A DNA stretch of 64,000 bases from Kordia periserrulae (GCF_003054265.1 NZ_QBKT01000001.1:186001-250000), one strand, 5' to 3'; numbered from the stretch's first letter, positions 41,848-50,880 are shown. Notes: a model not told the origin generated them from the sequence alone. Numbers and translations: made by a program.

Positions 41848-44541
41848 TTAGTCAAAAGGTAGCGTAAAAACAAGTGTTGCGCCGTTTTTTATTCCTTTTT
41901 TTGCCCAAATTTTTCCACCGTGTTTTTCTACAATTTGTTTCGTAATGGCTAATCCCAATCCACTCCCTTGCGGTTTGATGGTATTTTGATGTTTTGATTG
42001 GTAAAATTTATCAAAAATATAGTCGTGATCTTCCGCAGGAATTCCTTTGCCATTGTCTTTTACCATAACCTCAACTTCACCATTCCCGAGCGTTGCATCA
42101 ATCACTACTTTTCCTTCTTTTTCTGGACAAAATTTAAGCGCGTTTGACAACAAATTTGTCAATACTTGCAATATGCGATCTTCATCATATTTGAGCGTGA
42201 TGGCATGTACGGTTTTGTTATTGATTTTGATATTTTTTTTGGAAGCAATGTGTTCAATACTGCTCACAGCTTTTTCAATGGTTTTTTGCAAGTCGTTTGC
42301 TTGTATTTCTAGGTGTAAACGACCTGTTTCTAGTTTTTCAAAATCTAAAATATTATTAATCAATCGCGCCAAACGGTCAGAATCTTGCAGAATGTTTTTT
42401 AGAAATTGATTTTTCATATCTTTTGGCATATCATCGTCATCGTCCATCAACAATTCGGTTGCTGCTCTGATTCCCGTAATTGGTGTTTTTAATTCGTGCG
42501 CTACTGTGTCTAAAAATTCATCTTTTTGTTTGTCTTTTGTGATGAGTTCTTCATTCGCATCTTTTAATTGAGAGGAAAGCTGTGATAGTTCTTCTGATTT
42601 TTCGCGTAATATTTTGTTGTTAACGATATTTTCTTTGGATTCTTCTAAAATTTTCAACACTTCCACCAAACTGATTTGCTCTTCCTTAACCACACTTGCA
42701 ATGAGTATTTTAGCAGAAGCACCACCAATACTTCCGGTTAGGAGTTTTTCTGAAAAATTGATCAATCGTGCGTCCGCGAGTTGCGTATTGGGCGATAGAT
42801 TGTATTTAGTAAAAAAGATTTTTAAAGCGCGTGTTGCCCGTTTTTCTCCCAAGAAACGAACCAACACATTTTTAATATCTGCCACATAGGCTTCCCCTTT
42901 CCAAACCAACGCACTGTCTTGCAGCGTTGAAAAGTTACGACTGTCTACAAACATTTCCGCATAGTTCCGTTCGCGATAGTTTCCTTTTGAGGTTAACGAA
43001 AAAGTCAAATAACACAATATATTACAACTCATACTCCAAAAGAAGGCATGTGCTGGCGGACTTAAAAAATCGATTCCGAAAAGTGCGTAGGGTTTTGTCC
43101 ATTCCATGCCGTTGATTCCGTGTTGAATAAAATCGTCTGTTCCTGTGTAGGCTTGTAGTATGAATGGTAGAATTAAGGTATAAACAGCGATTAGTGTTCC
43201 TGCAATAATTCCAATGATTGCTGCTTTTGAGGCACCACGATTCCAAAATAAGCCAATAAAAAATGACGGAGCGAGTTGCGAAATGATGACAAATGAAATC
43301 AATCCGATAGAATACAGCGATAATTCTTTTGAGAAGGAAATGTAAAAGAAATACGCACCAATGATGATGAAAAAGATAGAAATTCTACGAATGTTTTTAA
43401 TGTATTTGGAATTTCGCTCTGTTTGATTTTTGATGAATTTGTCTAAGAAACCATACGGAATCACCAAGTTGTTACTCACCATCGTTGATAGTGCCAATGT
43501 AGACACAATCACCATAGAAATGACGGCTGAGAATCCTCCTAAAAACACCAAAGTTGCTAGGAACGAATTGCCATTTTCTAGCGGAAGTAATAAGGTGTAG
43601 TATTCTGCATTTTGGGTGTCGCCAAACGTTAGTTTTCCCGCCCAAGCGATAAAAATCACAAAGAAATTAAATAGCAATAAGTACAAAGGAAATAACCAGA
43701 TTGCTTTTTTTAAGTGTTTTTCGCGTGTGTTTTCTATGACGGACACTTGAAATTGTCTTGGTAGTAAAAAAATTGCGATGAACGCGAGTGCAATCATGAA
43801 AAACCAATCAAAACCATTTTCTACACTTCCTAAAGTGACGAGGTCTTTAAAGTTTTCCATACTTGCCGACATCTGATTGTAAATGTCCGTCGTTCCATCA
43901 AACAAATAGAAAGTGATGTAGACACCAACTATCAAGAAGAACACCAATTTGATGACAGATTCAAACGCTACCGACATGACAATTCCTTTGTGTTTTTCCG
44001 ACGCATCGGTATTTTGTGTACCAAAAAAAGTAGCGAAAATTGCCAATAGCAATGCCACATAAAACGTAGAATCGTCAAAAACAGAAGTCGATACGTAACT
44101 GGTTTCATCCGCCATAATTTCAAAAGTTTCTGAAACCGCTTTGAGCTGCAACGAAATGTATGGCAGCGTTCCCATTAAACAGACAATAGTCACCAACGCA
44201 CCTAAAAACCGGTTGTTTCCATAGCGAAGTGAAATGAAATCAGCAATGGACGATATTTTATGTTGTTTGGAGATACGAATGATTTTCCGCAGTACAACAA
44301 TCCACAACGGCGCTGCAATGACTGGTCCGAGATATATTGGCAAGAAATTGATTCCTGAGTTGGCTGCAATTCCGATACTTCCGTAATACGTCCACGCCGA
44401 ACAATATACTGCCAATGAAAGTGTGTATACGTACGGATTGTTTACCCATTTGCTTTGCCGTCTTTTTTCCGCCAAAAACGCCATGTAAAAAAGTACCGCT
44501 AAGTAACTTATGATGATAAAAACAAGTGTGTAATTATTCAT
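41848..44541 (-). CDS. Sodium/solute symporter-histidine kinase fusion (CrbS/CbrA-like)
   Basis: 897 residues. N-terminal half (about 1-560): SSS-family transporter with about 13 membrane segments (for example VYTLSLAVYCSAWTYYGSIG). Then a linker helix and a histidine kinase core: AHELKTPITGI (His682), DNGKGIPAEDHDYIFDKFY and GSGLGLAITKQIVEKHGG. CrbS and CbrA proteins have this architecture; CrbS controls acetyl-CoA synthetase in Vibrio and Pseudomonas. Its place between an acetate-type symporter and prpE/acs supports sensing of acetate or propionate. The start overlaps a small membrane protein gene by 8 bases. Confidence 0.93.
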   Translation of the reverse strand: MNNYTLVFIIISYLAVLFYMAFLAEKRRQSKWVNNPYVYTLSLAVYCSAWTYYGSIGIAANSGINFLPIYLGPVIAAPLWIVVLRKIIRISKQHKISSIADFISLRYGNNRFLGALVTIVCLMGTLPYISLQLKAVSETFEIMADETSYVSTSVFDDSTFYVALLLAIFATFFGTQNTDASEKHKGIVMSVAFESVIKLVFFLIVGVYITFYLFDGTTDIYNQMSASMENFKDLVTLGSVENGFDWFFMIALAFIAIFLLPRQFQVSVIENTREKHLKKAIWLFPLYLLLFNFFVIFIAWAGKLTFGDTQNAEYYTLLLPLENGNSFLATLVFLGGFSAVISMVIVSTLALSTMVSNNLVIPYGFLDKFIKNQTERNSKYIKNIRRISIFFIIIGAYFFYISFSKELSLYSIGLISFVIISQLAPSFFIGLFWNRGASKAAIIGIIAGTLIAVYTLILPFILQAYTGTDDFIQHGINGMEWTKPYALFGIDFLSPPAHAFFWSMSCNILCYLTFSLTSKGNYRERNYAEMFVDSRNFSTLQDSALVWKGEAYVADIKNVLVRFLGEKRATRALKIFFTKYNLSPNTQLADARLINFSEKLLTGSIGGASAKILIASVVKEEQISLVEVLKILEESKENIVNNKILREKSEELSQLSSQLKDANEELITKDKQKDEFLDTVAHELKTPITGIRAATELLMDDDDDMPKDMKNQFLKNILQDSDRLARLINNILDFEKLETGRLHLEIQANDLQKTIEKAVSSIEHIASKKNIKINNKTVHAITLKYDEDRILQVLTNLLSNALKFCPEKEGKVVIDATLGNGEVEVMVKDNGKGIPAEDHDYIFDKFYQSKHQNTIKPQGSGLGLAITKQIVEKHGGKIWAKKGIKNGATLVFTLPFD

Positions 44542-44728
44542 AGTGACGTTTTAAGACGATATAGGAAATAATGACAGACAACAACCAAACCGAAAAGATG
44601 GAAAAGTAAAATGTGGGAATTCCCCAAAAAGCACCTTCTAAATTAAATATCAACACAAAAGGTACATTGAATACCAAAAACAACGCAATAGCGAGGACAA
44701 TTAATTTTTGTTCGTGTCGTTTTTTCAT
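44534..44728 (-). CDS. Small two-helix membrane protein upstream of the transporter-kinase
   Basis: 64 residues, two hydrophobic segments (LIVLAIALFLVFNVPFVLIF and YFSIFSVWLLSVIISYIVL) and basic ends. It overlaps the transporter-kinase gene by 8 bases. It may be a small subunit of the sensory SSS half, in the way DUF4212 serves the transporting SSS at 44823-46616; this parallel is inference. Family not recognised. Confidence 0.7.
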   Translation of the reverse strand: MKKRHEQKLIVLAIALFLVFNVPFVLIFNLEGAFWGIPTFYFSIFSVWLLSVIISYIVLKRHYE

Positions 44729-44758
44729 TTGGCTGGTTTGTATTTTTAAAAATAAGAA

Positions 44759-44792
44759 AAAATCAACACTACAAAAATGCAGTGCTGATTTT
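44759..44792 (-). terminator. Terminator between the symporter and sensor units
   Basis: On the minus strand aaaatcagcactgca pairs with tgtagtgttgatttt (with G-U pairs), followed by T. It separates the porin/DUF4212/symporter transcript from the sensor/prpE/acs transcript. Confidence 0.6.
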
Positions 44793-44822
44793 GAACTAAC
44801 GCAATATAGTTATAAAAGAATT

Positions 44823-46616
44823 TTAATGCGCTGAAGCTTCTCCGGCTCCAGATGGAATTCTGATATTTTCTACCAATTCTTGCACCTCTTTTGGTGGTGC
44901 TGGTGTTAATCGGGAAACGACTACTGAAACGACTACGTTTACAATCATGGCAATAGTTCCGAAACCTTCTGGCGATGTTCCAAACCACCATTCGCTTTTT
45001 GGCAACGGATCCATTACGCCGATGAGTCCCGTTTTGTAGCGAATCATGTAATAAAGCATCAGTAAGATTCCAACTACCATTCCAGCAACGGCACCTTCTT
45101 TGTTCATTCGCTTGTCAAATATTCCCAAAATAATTGCTGGGAAGAAGGACGCTGCGGCGAGTCCGAATGCTAGGGCGACGACGGCGGCAACAAATCCTGG
45201 AGGATAAATTCCGAAGAGTCCTGCCACTACTACCGCAATTACGATAGAGATTCTTGCCCATTTTAATTCACCTTTGTCAGAGATATTTGGATTGATTTGT
45301 TTTTTGATTAAATCGTGAGAGATGGATGTTGAGATTACCAATAATAATCCTGCAGCTGTTGATAATGCAGCTGCCAATCCACCTGCGGCAACTAGAGCGA
45401 TTACCCAGTTTGGCAGATTTGCAATTTCAGGATTTGCCAATACCATGATATCCCTGTCTACATATAATTCGTTTGCTTCCGCTGCTTTCATATTTGATAC
45501 TAAACGTTCTCCATGCGCTCCTCTTAGATTTTCTCCATTCGCATCTTTTAGGAAGTTCGGTTTTCCATTCAATGCATCTCCTGCAACATACTGAATTTTT
45601 CCATCACCATTTTTATCTGCCCATGCGATTAATCCCGTGTTTTCCCAGTTTTTAAACCATGCTGGAATTTCTTGGTATTCTTTTTCGCTTACCGTTTCAA
45701 TTAAGTTTGTTCTAGAGAATACAGCAATTGCTGGTGCTGTGGTGTATAAAATTGCGATGAATAATAAAGCTAAACCGGCAGATTTACGTGCATCTTTTAC
45801 TTTTGGAACGGTAAAGAAACGTACGATTACGTGTGGTAATCCTGCGGTTCCTACCATTAAGGCTAAGGTAATTGCAAATACATCCCACGTTGATTTGGTT
45901 CCGCTTGTGTACTCGTTAAATCCGAGTTTTGTGTGTAATTGATCCAAATGATCGAGTAATGGAATCCCTTCTGCCACTTCGCCTCCCATTCCGATTTGTG
46001 GAATGATGTTTCCTGTCATTTGCATTGAAATGAAGAACGCTGGTACCATAAAGGCAAAGATTAAGACACAGTATTGTGCTACTTGCGTATAGGTGATTCC
46101 TTTCATTCCTCCTAAAAAGGCAAAGGTTAATACGACTGCCATTCCGATGACAACTCCGAGATTGATATCTACTTGTAAAAATTGTGAAAATACAATTCCC
46201 ACACCACGCATTTGTCCTGCTACATAGGTAAATGACACAATTAATGCACAGATAACCGCTACTGTTCTAGCGATATTTGAGTAGTATCTGTCACCAATAA
46301 AATCGGGTACGGTAAATTTTCCGAATTTCCGCAAATACGGCGCTAATAGTAAAGCTAGTAATACATATCCGCCTGTCCATCCCATTAAAAATACAGAACC
46401 GTCATATCCCATAAAAGAGATGATTCCTGCCATTCCGATAAACGAAGCGGCACTCATCCAGTCGGCTGCGGTTGCCATTCCGTTGGCTAGTGGAGAAACG
46501 CCTCCGCCAGCTACGTAAAATTCTTTTGTTGAGCCTGCTCTTGCCCAAATTGCTATTCCAAAATAGAGGGCAAAAGTTACCCCTACTAAGATCCAAGTCC
46601 ACGTTTGTACACTCAT
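44823..46616 (-). CDS. Cation/acetate symporter (SSS family, VC_2705 type)
   Basis: 597 residues, about 13 membrane segments. Opens with WTWILVGVTFALYFGIAIWAR and has the ActP-like GGVSPLANGMATAADWMSAASFIGMAG, DFIGDRYYS and QMRGVGIVFSQFLQV segments. A long soluble insert around residues 310-380 (ADKNGDGKIQYVAGDALNGKPN) contains an EF-hand-like DKNGDGK. Paired with the DUF4212 small subunit gene 30 bp upstream, a known combination for this subfamily. Sodium-driven uptake of acetate or related acids across the inner membrane is the likely role. Confidence 0.94.
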   Translation of the reverse strand: MSVQTWTWILVGVTFALYFGIAIWARAGSTKEFYVAGGGVSPLANGMATAADWMSAASFIGMAGIISFMGYDGSVFLMGWTGGYVLLALLLAPYLRKFGKFTVPDFIGDRYYSNIARTVAVICALIVSFTYVAGQMRGVGIVFSQFLQVDINLGVVIGMAVVLTFAFLGGMKGITYTQVAQYCVLIFAFMVPAFFISMQMTGNIIPQIGMGGEVAEGIPLLDHLDQLHTKLGFNEYTSGTKSTWDVFAITLALMVGTAGLPHVIVRFFTVPKVKDARKSAGLALLFIAILYTTAPAIAVFSRTNLIETVSEKEYQEIPAWFKNWENTGLIAWADKNGDGKIQYVAGDALNGKPNFLKDANGENLRGAHGERLVSNMKAAEANELYVDRDIMVLANPEIANLPNWVIALVAAGGLAAALSTAAGLLLVISTSISHDLIKKQINPNISDKGELKWARISIVIAVVVAGLFGIYPPGFVAAVVALAFGLAAASFFPAIILGIFDKRMNKEGAVAGMVVGILLMLYYMIRYKTGLIGVMDPLPKSEWWFGTSPEGFGTIAMIVNVVVSVVVSRLTPAPPKEVQELVENIRIPSGAGEASAH

Positions 46617-46646
46617 GTTTTTTTGTTTTAAAAAGGTTAGTTAGGG

Positions 46647-46907
46647 TTACTCGTCGAAACCGTATTTTTTGTCTAATTTGTTCATTAATCGCACGTACAC
46701 GAAGATGAGAATTACGAATACGTAAATAGAGCCTTGCTGTGCAAACCAGAAACCTAGTTTGAATCCGCCAAGTCTAAATTGATTGAGTTCTTCTCGGAAT
46801 AGAATCCCACAGCCGTAGGAAACTACAAACCATATTGATAGTAGGATGAGAAGATATCTTAGATTTTCTTTCCAGTACGCTTTTGCGCGTTTTTTTTGAT
46901 CGCTCAT
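46647..46907 (-). CDS. DUF4212 small subunit of the SSS symporter
   Basis: 86 residues, two membrane segments (RYLLILLSIWFVVSYGCGILF and GFWFAQQGSIYVFVILIFVYV). The motifs YWKENLR at the start and FPxxG-like FKLGFWFAQQGSIYVF pattern fit DUF4212, annotated as a small subunit of sodium/solute symporters. It lies directly upstream of the symporter gene and 13 bp after the porin gene, giving the order porin-DUF4212-symporter. Confidence 0.92.
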   Translation of the reverse strand: MSDQKKRAKAYWKENLRYLLILLSIWFVVSYGCGILFREELNQFRLGGFKLGFWFAQQGSIYVFVILIFVYVRLMNKLDKKYGFDE

Positions 46908-46920
46908 ATTGGTTGGTTTT

Positions 46921-48165
46921 TTATAGGTAAATCATTGCTTGAAGCGTGAGTGTTCCCACCGCATCTGCATTTCCGTATTTTGTATTGAAATATTCTAGTG
47001 TTAGTTTTGAATGATGTCCACTGAGATAGGTGTTAACTCCTATTCCGAAGGAAGTGGCATTGTCGTCAATCGCGTCTATTTGTCTGCTGTCAAATTGAAT
47101 ATACGGTTGAAATTTTGTCGATTTTTCTGTTGGAAGTACGTAGCCAACGTGTCCGTGAAGTAAGGAGCCCGTTTCATAGGTTCTACCCAATGTGTAGTTT
47201 CTTCCGTAATCGCTGAATTGTGCTAGTGCATACGCTGTAATGGCACCGCCTTTTCCGCCCATTGGCGCATCGTAAAAAGCATCTACGGCAAAGATAGATA
47301 CATCTTCTCCTGCCAGTTCTCCTGCAGAATTTGCAATGACTGATCCTTTTGGGTGAAAGAAGAATCCCGCTCCTACATTAAAGACTTTTTTTCCGCCTAA
47401 GTATGTTCCTACTTTGTATGGCAAGAAGTTCGATTCTTGATCTAAAAAGTTGTAATCAAAATATCCTGAATAGGTTCTGCCTGCGTCTTTTGAGCCTAAT
47501 AAGCGTCTTCCAGCATACACCGCCGCTCCGTCAGGTGTTGGCGTTGCTGCTTCTTGCAGATTATTAGTGACTGCATCATTGATGGAAACACGGTATTGTA
47601 ATTTTCCGAATTTCCCTTTGAGATACACTCCCATGTGGCGTGCAAATTGATCGGACAATCCAATGGTTGCCCACGCTTGTCGCTGATTATCGAGCGTCAT
47701 CATGTTGAGCGTACTTTGGTTGTTTGCTCTGGAGATTCCATTCCAATAGTGCAATCCGCCACCGATGGCATGATTGTCTGTAATGGTAAATTGTCCCCAA
47801 ACATCGTGAAAGAAGAGTTGCGAACTGTCGCCTTTTCCTGTTGGAGAAAGGTTATCGCCATTTAAACTGTTGAGTCCAAAATGTGTGAGGATTAAAAAAC
47901 GTTTGTTAAGCTGTGCGTACATGAGGACACGCGCTCTACGCAGACTAAAATTGAGATCGCTTTGTTCGTTTCCGTTCGCGTCTAATGGCCTGTCGGAATT
48001 GTGTTGTGCCCAAATTTGTGCCCATGAGATGATTCGAAAGTATTTTGAACCATCTTCGTTGAGTTTTACTTTCATTCCGCCTTGATAATCTGGCGCGCCT
48101 TGGGCGTTTGAGTTTTGGAACGATAGTATAAACAATCCGACTAATAAAAGGGTTAATTTTCTCAT
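46921..48165 (-). CDS. Outer-membrane porin (phosphate-selective porin O/P-like)
   Basis: 414 residues with a signal peptide (cleaved near NAQGAP). The mature chain is a string of amphipathic strands (KYFRIISWAQIWAQHN, NFSLRRARVLMYAQLNKRF, TYSGYFDYNFLDQE, KVFNVGAGFFFHPKG), the pattern of a 16-stranded porin, and ends LTLQAMIYL. As the first gene of the unit with DUF4212 and symporter, it should let small acids through the outer membrane. The substrate specificity is inferred only from context. Confidence 0.88.
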   Translation of the reverse strand: MRKLTLLLVGLFILSFQNSNAQGAPDYQGGMKVKLNEDGSKYFRIISWAQIWAQHNSDRPLDANGNEQSDLNFSLRRARVLMYAQLNKRFLILTHFGLNSLNGDNLSPTGKGDSSQLFFHDVWGQFTITDNHAIGGGLHYWNGISRANNQSTLNMMTLDNQRQAWATIGLSDQFARHMGVYLKGKFGKLQYRVSINDAVTNNLQEAATPTPDGAAVYAGRRLLGSKDAGRTYSGYFDYNFLDQESNFLPYKVGTYLGGKKVFNVGAGFFFHPKGSVIANSAGELAGEDVSIFAVDAFYDAPMGGKGGAITAYALAQFSDYGRNYTLGRTYETGSLLHGHVGYVLPTEKSTKFQPYIQFDSRQIDAIDDNATSFGIGVNTYLSGHHSKLTLEYFNTKYGNADAVGTLTLQAMIYL

Positions 48166-48261
48166 TGTGATTAAGGTTAGTTTTGCTATGATACTGGTTT
48201 TGTGTGCAATGCTAAACTCTAAAAAACAGCGAGATAAATAAAAATTAGTATATTTTTTTGT

Positions 48262-48275
48262 TAATTTACTATATT
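48262..48275 (-). promoter_or_regulatory. Candidate operator, porin side
   Basis: AATATAGTAAATTA on the minus strand, 97 bp before the porin start. It matches AATATAGTAATTTA at 48712-48725 (plus strand, upstream of the zinc-ribbon/HTH gene) at 13 of 14 positions. Confidence 0.4.
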
Positions 48276-48693
48276 AATCTTTGAAACGCTCCCATTTTAT
48301 CAGCATAAACTTATCTCCTAGTTCTGTTACAATAACTCCTGCTCCTTTGATGTTTTCTGAATTTTTAAAATAGTTTCCTAGCTCCGTAGCGTTTAAGATT
48401 TTGTAAGTAGGATGGTAATCAGAATTGTACGGTCGTTTGATGTTGTATTTTTTCACCCAATTCATGATACTAACATGCGAGATTCCTAAAATGCGTTCAA
48501 TTTCACGATAGGTCAATCCTTCTAAATACAATTGCAGCGACTTGTTTACATAATAATCATCAATCTTCTTCCCTATTTTGTTTACAGAGAAAAAGTAGTT
48601 GCATTTTTTACATTTATATCGTTGGCGATTGTTGACAATTCCACTCTTAATGTATTGCTCTGAACTGCAGTTGGGACACGATTGAATCTTCAT
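48274..48693 (-). CDS. IS1-like zinc-ribbon/HTH protein, probably a domesticated regulator
   Basis: 139 residues from MKIQSCPNCSSEQ. An InsA-like zinc ribbon (CPNC, 17 residues on CKKCNYFF) is followed by a helix-turn-helix (LEGLTYREIERILGISHVSIMNWVKKY). No DDE catalytic domain follows; the last about 45 residues (LNATELGNYFKNSENIKGAG, VIVTELGDKFMLIKW) look like a small beta domain of another kind. So it keeps the DNA-binding half of an IS1 transposase with a new C-terminus. It lies upstream of the porin and shares a 14-bp motif between its own and the porin's upstream region, suggesting it regulates the acetate cluster. Confidence 0.75.
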   Translation of the reverse strand: MKIQSCPNCSSEQYIKSGIVNNRQRYKCKKCNYFFSVNKIGKKIDDYYVNKSLQLYLEGLTYREIERILGISHVSIMNWVKKYNIKRPYNSDYHPTYKILNATELGNYFKNSENIKGAGVIVTELGDKFMLIKWERFKD

Positions 48694-48699
48694 ATATAC

Positions 48700-48728
48700 T
48701 AATTTAGCATAAATATAGTAATTTAGCA
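48700..48728. repeat. Direct repeat TAATTTAGCA upstream of the zinc-ribbon/HTH gene
   Basis: Copies at 48700-48709 and 48719-48728, 19 bp apart, about two helical turns. The second copy overlaps the candidate operator at 48712-48725. Possible binding site for the gene's own product. Confidence 0.45.
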
Positions 48729-48829
48729 ATAATTATTTTTAAAACTATAGTATATATAATCTACTTATTGGCTTGATTTTTGAGATAATTCATCAAAAAC
48801 ATATTTTTAAACGACTTAAAATTTGATAT

Positions 48830-49231
48830 ATGAGAATAATTTTTGTTTTAGTGTTTGCGTTGGGTATTGGAAATGTAACAGCTCAAGAAAAAAATGTTTT
48901 TGATAGAGATACTATAGCTCCATCTGACGAGGAATATTTGAAATATTCTTGCGAAAGCGGCAAAAAACAAGCAGCATTAGATTTTAAGAATGGAGAGTAC
49001 AATTGCTTTTCATATGGATTGATGAGAAAGGAAGACTTCGATTTTGAACGATTTTATTCTGCGTATTTACACAAAAAATATAAAATTGTCAATAGAAATA
49101 TGGGCTGTGTTGTGACAGATTATGACATGTGTTATTCTGACATCATGACTAAACTTGTAAAAGAAAAATTTGGCAAAGATATCTTCAAAAAATCTAGAGA
49201 AGAAGCTAAGAAAGTTTATAAGAAGAAATAA
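48830..49231 (+). CDS. Small secreted protein, unknown function
   Basis: 133 residues. Signal peptide MRIIFVLVFALGIGNVTAQ, then a mature part with four Cys (KYSCESGKKQ, YNCFSYG, MGCVVTDYDMCYSD), probably two disulfides, and a basic C-terminus (KKSREEAKKVYKKK). FNGEYNCFSYG-like wording is seen in other flavobacterial proteins but no function is known to me. It stands alone, divergent from the acetate cluster. Confidence 0.7.
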   Translation: MRIIFVLVFALGIGNVTAQEKNVFDRDTIAPSDEEYLKYSCESGKKQAALDFKNGEYNCFSYGLMRKEDFDFERFYSAYLHKKYKIVNRNMGCVVTDYDMCYSDIMTKLVKEKFGKDIFKKSREEAKKVYKKK

Positions 49232-49375
49232 TTTTACAATTCATTTTTAAGCTGTGTTTTCTATGAAGTGATTGAAACTATTTAAAAAGATAGTGACACA
49301 ATTAGTTCTGTGCTATCTCACTAAAATGTATTTGATTTGAGTATTTTTGTTAACCAAAAGCACAATCACACACTT

Positions 49376-50074
49376 ATGAAAAAAACACTCCTTTTTCTCA
49401 CACTTTTTCTGGCTTACACAAATATTAGTACTGCACAATCTCCCGATGAAGATCAACTCGGTGCTTGGTTTATGTACTTTTACAGTGCCGATTTTAAAGA
49501 TTCAAATTGGGGAATTCAAGGTGATTTTCAATATCGTGATTGGCGTGGATTGGGTGATAGAGAGCAGTTGTTGCTACGTTCAGGAGTTACCTACACACCG
49601 AAAGATGCTGGCGTAAAATTTACCTTTGGATTCGCTAATATAACTACTGGACAATTTGGTAATGACATTGACAATCCTGTGTCTGAAAATCGTATCTATC
49701 AAGAAGCGTTATTTTCCAATACGCTTTTACAGAGAGTTTTATTGACACATCGTATTCGCTATGAGCAACGCTGGGTTGAAAACCAAGATTTTAGAACACG
49801 GTATCGCTATAATTTATTCGTAAATGTTCCTTTCAATAATACAAAACTGATTAAAAACACCTACTATTTTGCGTTTTACAACGAGATTTTTCTCAACGGG
49901 CAACGCGCTATCGGAAATGGAAGAAGTGTACAGTTTTTTGATAGAAATCGTACGTATTTAGGATTGGGATATGCCATTACAAACAACCTGAGATGTCAAC
50001 TCGGTTGGATGGAGCAAACTACTACAAACTGGCAGAAAGGTCAATTACAATTTAGCATTCATCATTCGCTTTAG
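49376..50074 (+). CDS. DUF2490 outer-membrane beta-barrel protein
   Basis: 232 residues from MKKTLLFLTLFLAYTNISTAQ (signal peptide). DUF2490 pattern: DEDQLGAWFMYFYSADFKDSNWGIQGDFQYRDW (pieces LGAWFMYFYS and GIQGDFQYRDW), LLLRSGVTYTP, RIRYEQRWV, FYNEIFLNGQ, NRTYLGLGYAI, and a C-terminal YNLRCQLG-like strand set ending LQFSIHHSL. This family forms small outer-membrane barrels of unknown role. It precedes the transglutaminase-like gene by 44 bp on the same strand. Confidence 0.88.
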   Translation: MKKTLLFLTLFLAYTNISTAQSPDEDQLGAWFMYFYSADFKDSNWGIQGDFQYRDWRGLGDREQLLLRSGVTYTPKDAGVKFTFGFANITTGQFGNDIDNPVSENRIYQEALFSNTLLQRVLLTHRIRYEQRWVENQDFRTRYRYNLFVNVPFNNTKLIKNTYYFAFYNEIFLNGQRAIGNGRSVQFFDRNRTYLGLGYAITNNLRCQLGWMEQTTTNWQKGQLQFSIHHSL

Positions 50075-50118
50075 AGAAATTGTAGAAAATTTAAACTAGA
50101 ATAACTATCTTGTAAATT

Positions 50119-50754
50119 ATGCAAGAATACCTACAATCAACCTTCTATTTTGACTATGAAAGTCCCGAAATTCAACAACTAATTTCAAACTTTCAGCATC
50201 TTTCAAAATTAGAAAAAATTACACAGCTATACATTCACGTTCGTGACCATTGGCGATACAATCCGTACACCATTGGACTCACTGCAAATCATTTTAAAGC
50301 AAGTTCCATTTACAACAAAAAACAAGCGCATTGTATTGACAAATCTATTCTTTACATTGCAGGATTGCGTGGTTTGGGAATTCCTGCGCGCTTGCGTTTG
50401 GCAAAAGTTTCCAATCATATTGCCGTAGAACGTTTGGAACAAAAATTAGGTTCTAACGAACTAGCGCCACATGGTTTGGTTGACGTGTATTCGGGTGGAA
50501 ATTGGGTAAAATGCTCGCCTGTTTTCAATAAAGAATTGTGTGAGATGTATAATATTGCCACTCTAGATTTTGACGGAAAAACCAATGCCATTCTCCAAGA
50601 ATACAACAGAGACCAAGTAAAATTTATGGAATATTTAGAAGATTACGGAAGTTTTGCCGATGTTCCACTCGATTTTATCAAAGAAACGTTTAAAAATCAC
50701 TATCCAGCATTATACGAACAATTCAAAGATTCAGAAGAAGCTAATATTGTTTAA
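50119..50754 (+). CDS. Transglutaminase-like domain protein
   Basis: 211 residues, no signal peptide. Transglutaminase-like core with KQAHCIDKSILYIAGLRGLGIPARL (Cys as nucleophile in AHCIDKS), the His in VSNHIAVERL and an Asp in GLVDVYSGGNWVKCSP. These give the Cys-His-Asp triad of the papain-like fold. The family cuts or modifies peptides; the substrate here is unknown. It lies upstream of the lanthipeptide precursor genes by 126 bp, with a separate promoter in between, so a link with peptide maturation is possible but unproven. Confidence 0.85.
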   Translation: MQEYLQSTFYFDYESPEIQQLISNFQHLSKLEKITQLYIHVRDHWRYNPYTIGLTANHFKASSIYNKKQAHCIDKSILYIAGLRGLGIPARLRLAKVSNHIAVERLEQKLGSNELAPHGLVDVYSGGNWVKCSPVFNKELCEMYNIATLDFDGKTNAILQEYNRDQVKFMEYLEDYGSFADVPLDFIKETFKNHYPALYEQFKDSEEANIV

Positions 50755-50784
50755 TTTCGATTACAACGCCATCAAGCAACTGAT

Positions 50785-50815
50785 TTTGAAATAACTGATA
50801 TTTATTATACATTTA
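50785..50815 (+). promoter_or_regulatory. Promoter of precursor gene 1
   Basis: TTTG at 50785-50788, a 19-bp spacer, TACATTTA at 50808-50815. The conserved leader begins about 7 bp after it. Confidence 0.6.
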
Positions 50816-50820
50816 TTTGA

Positions 50821-50857
50821 AACTTAGTTGCGGAAGCCGAAAAGCATATAGAGTAGG
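50821..50857 (+). promoter_or_regulatory. Conserved leader element, copy 1
   Basis: aacttagttgcgg, a 3-base variable loop, then ccgaaaagcatatagagtag. The second copy at 51226-51260 has the same order, with cgg / ccg pairing around a changed loop (aag versus tca). It would lie at the very start of the mRNA. Confidence 0.6.
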
Positions 50858-50880
50858 CAACACCAATTCACTTTATCATT

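Noticed and set aside
48274-48693. Active IS1 insertion sequence
   Set aside because: No DDE catalytic domain, no terminal inverted repeats or target duplication around it; the C-terminus is of a different kind.
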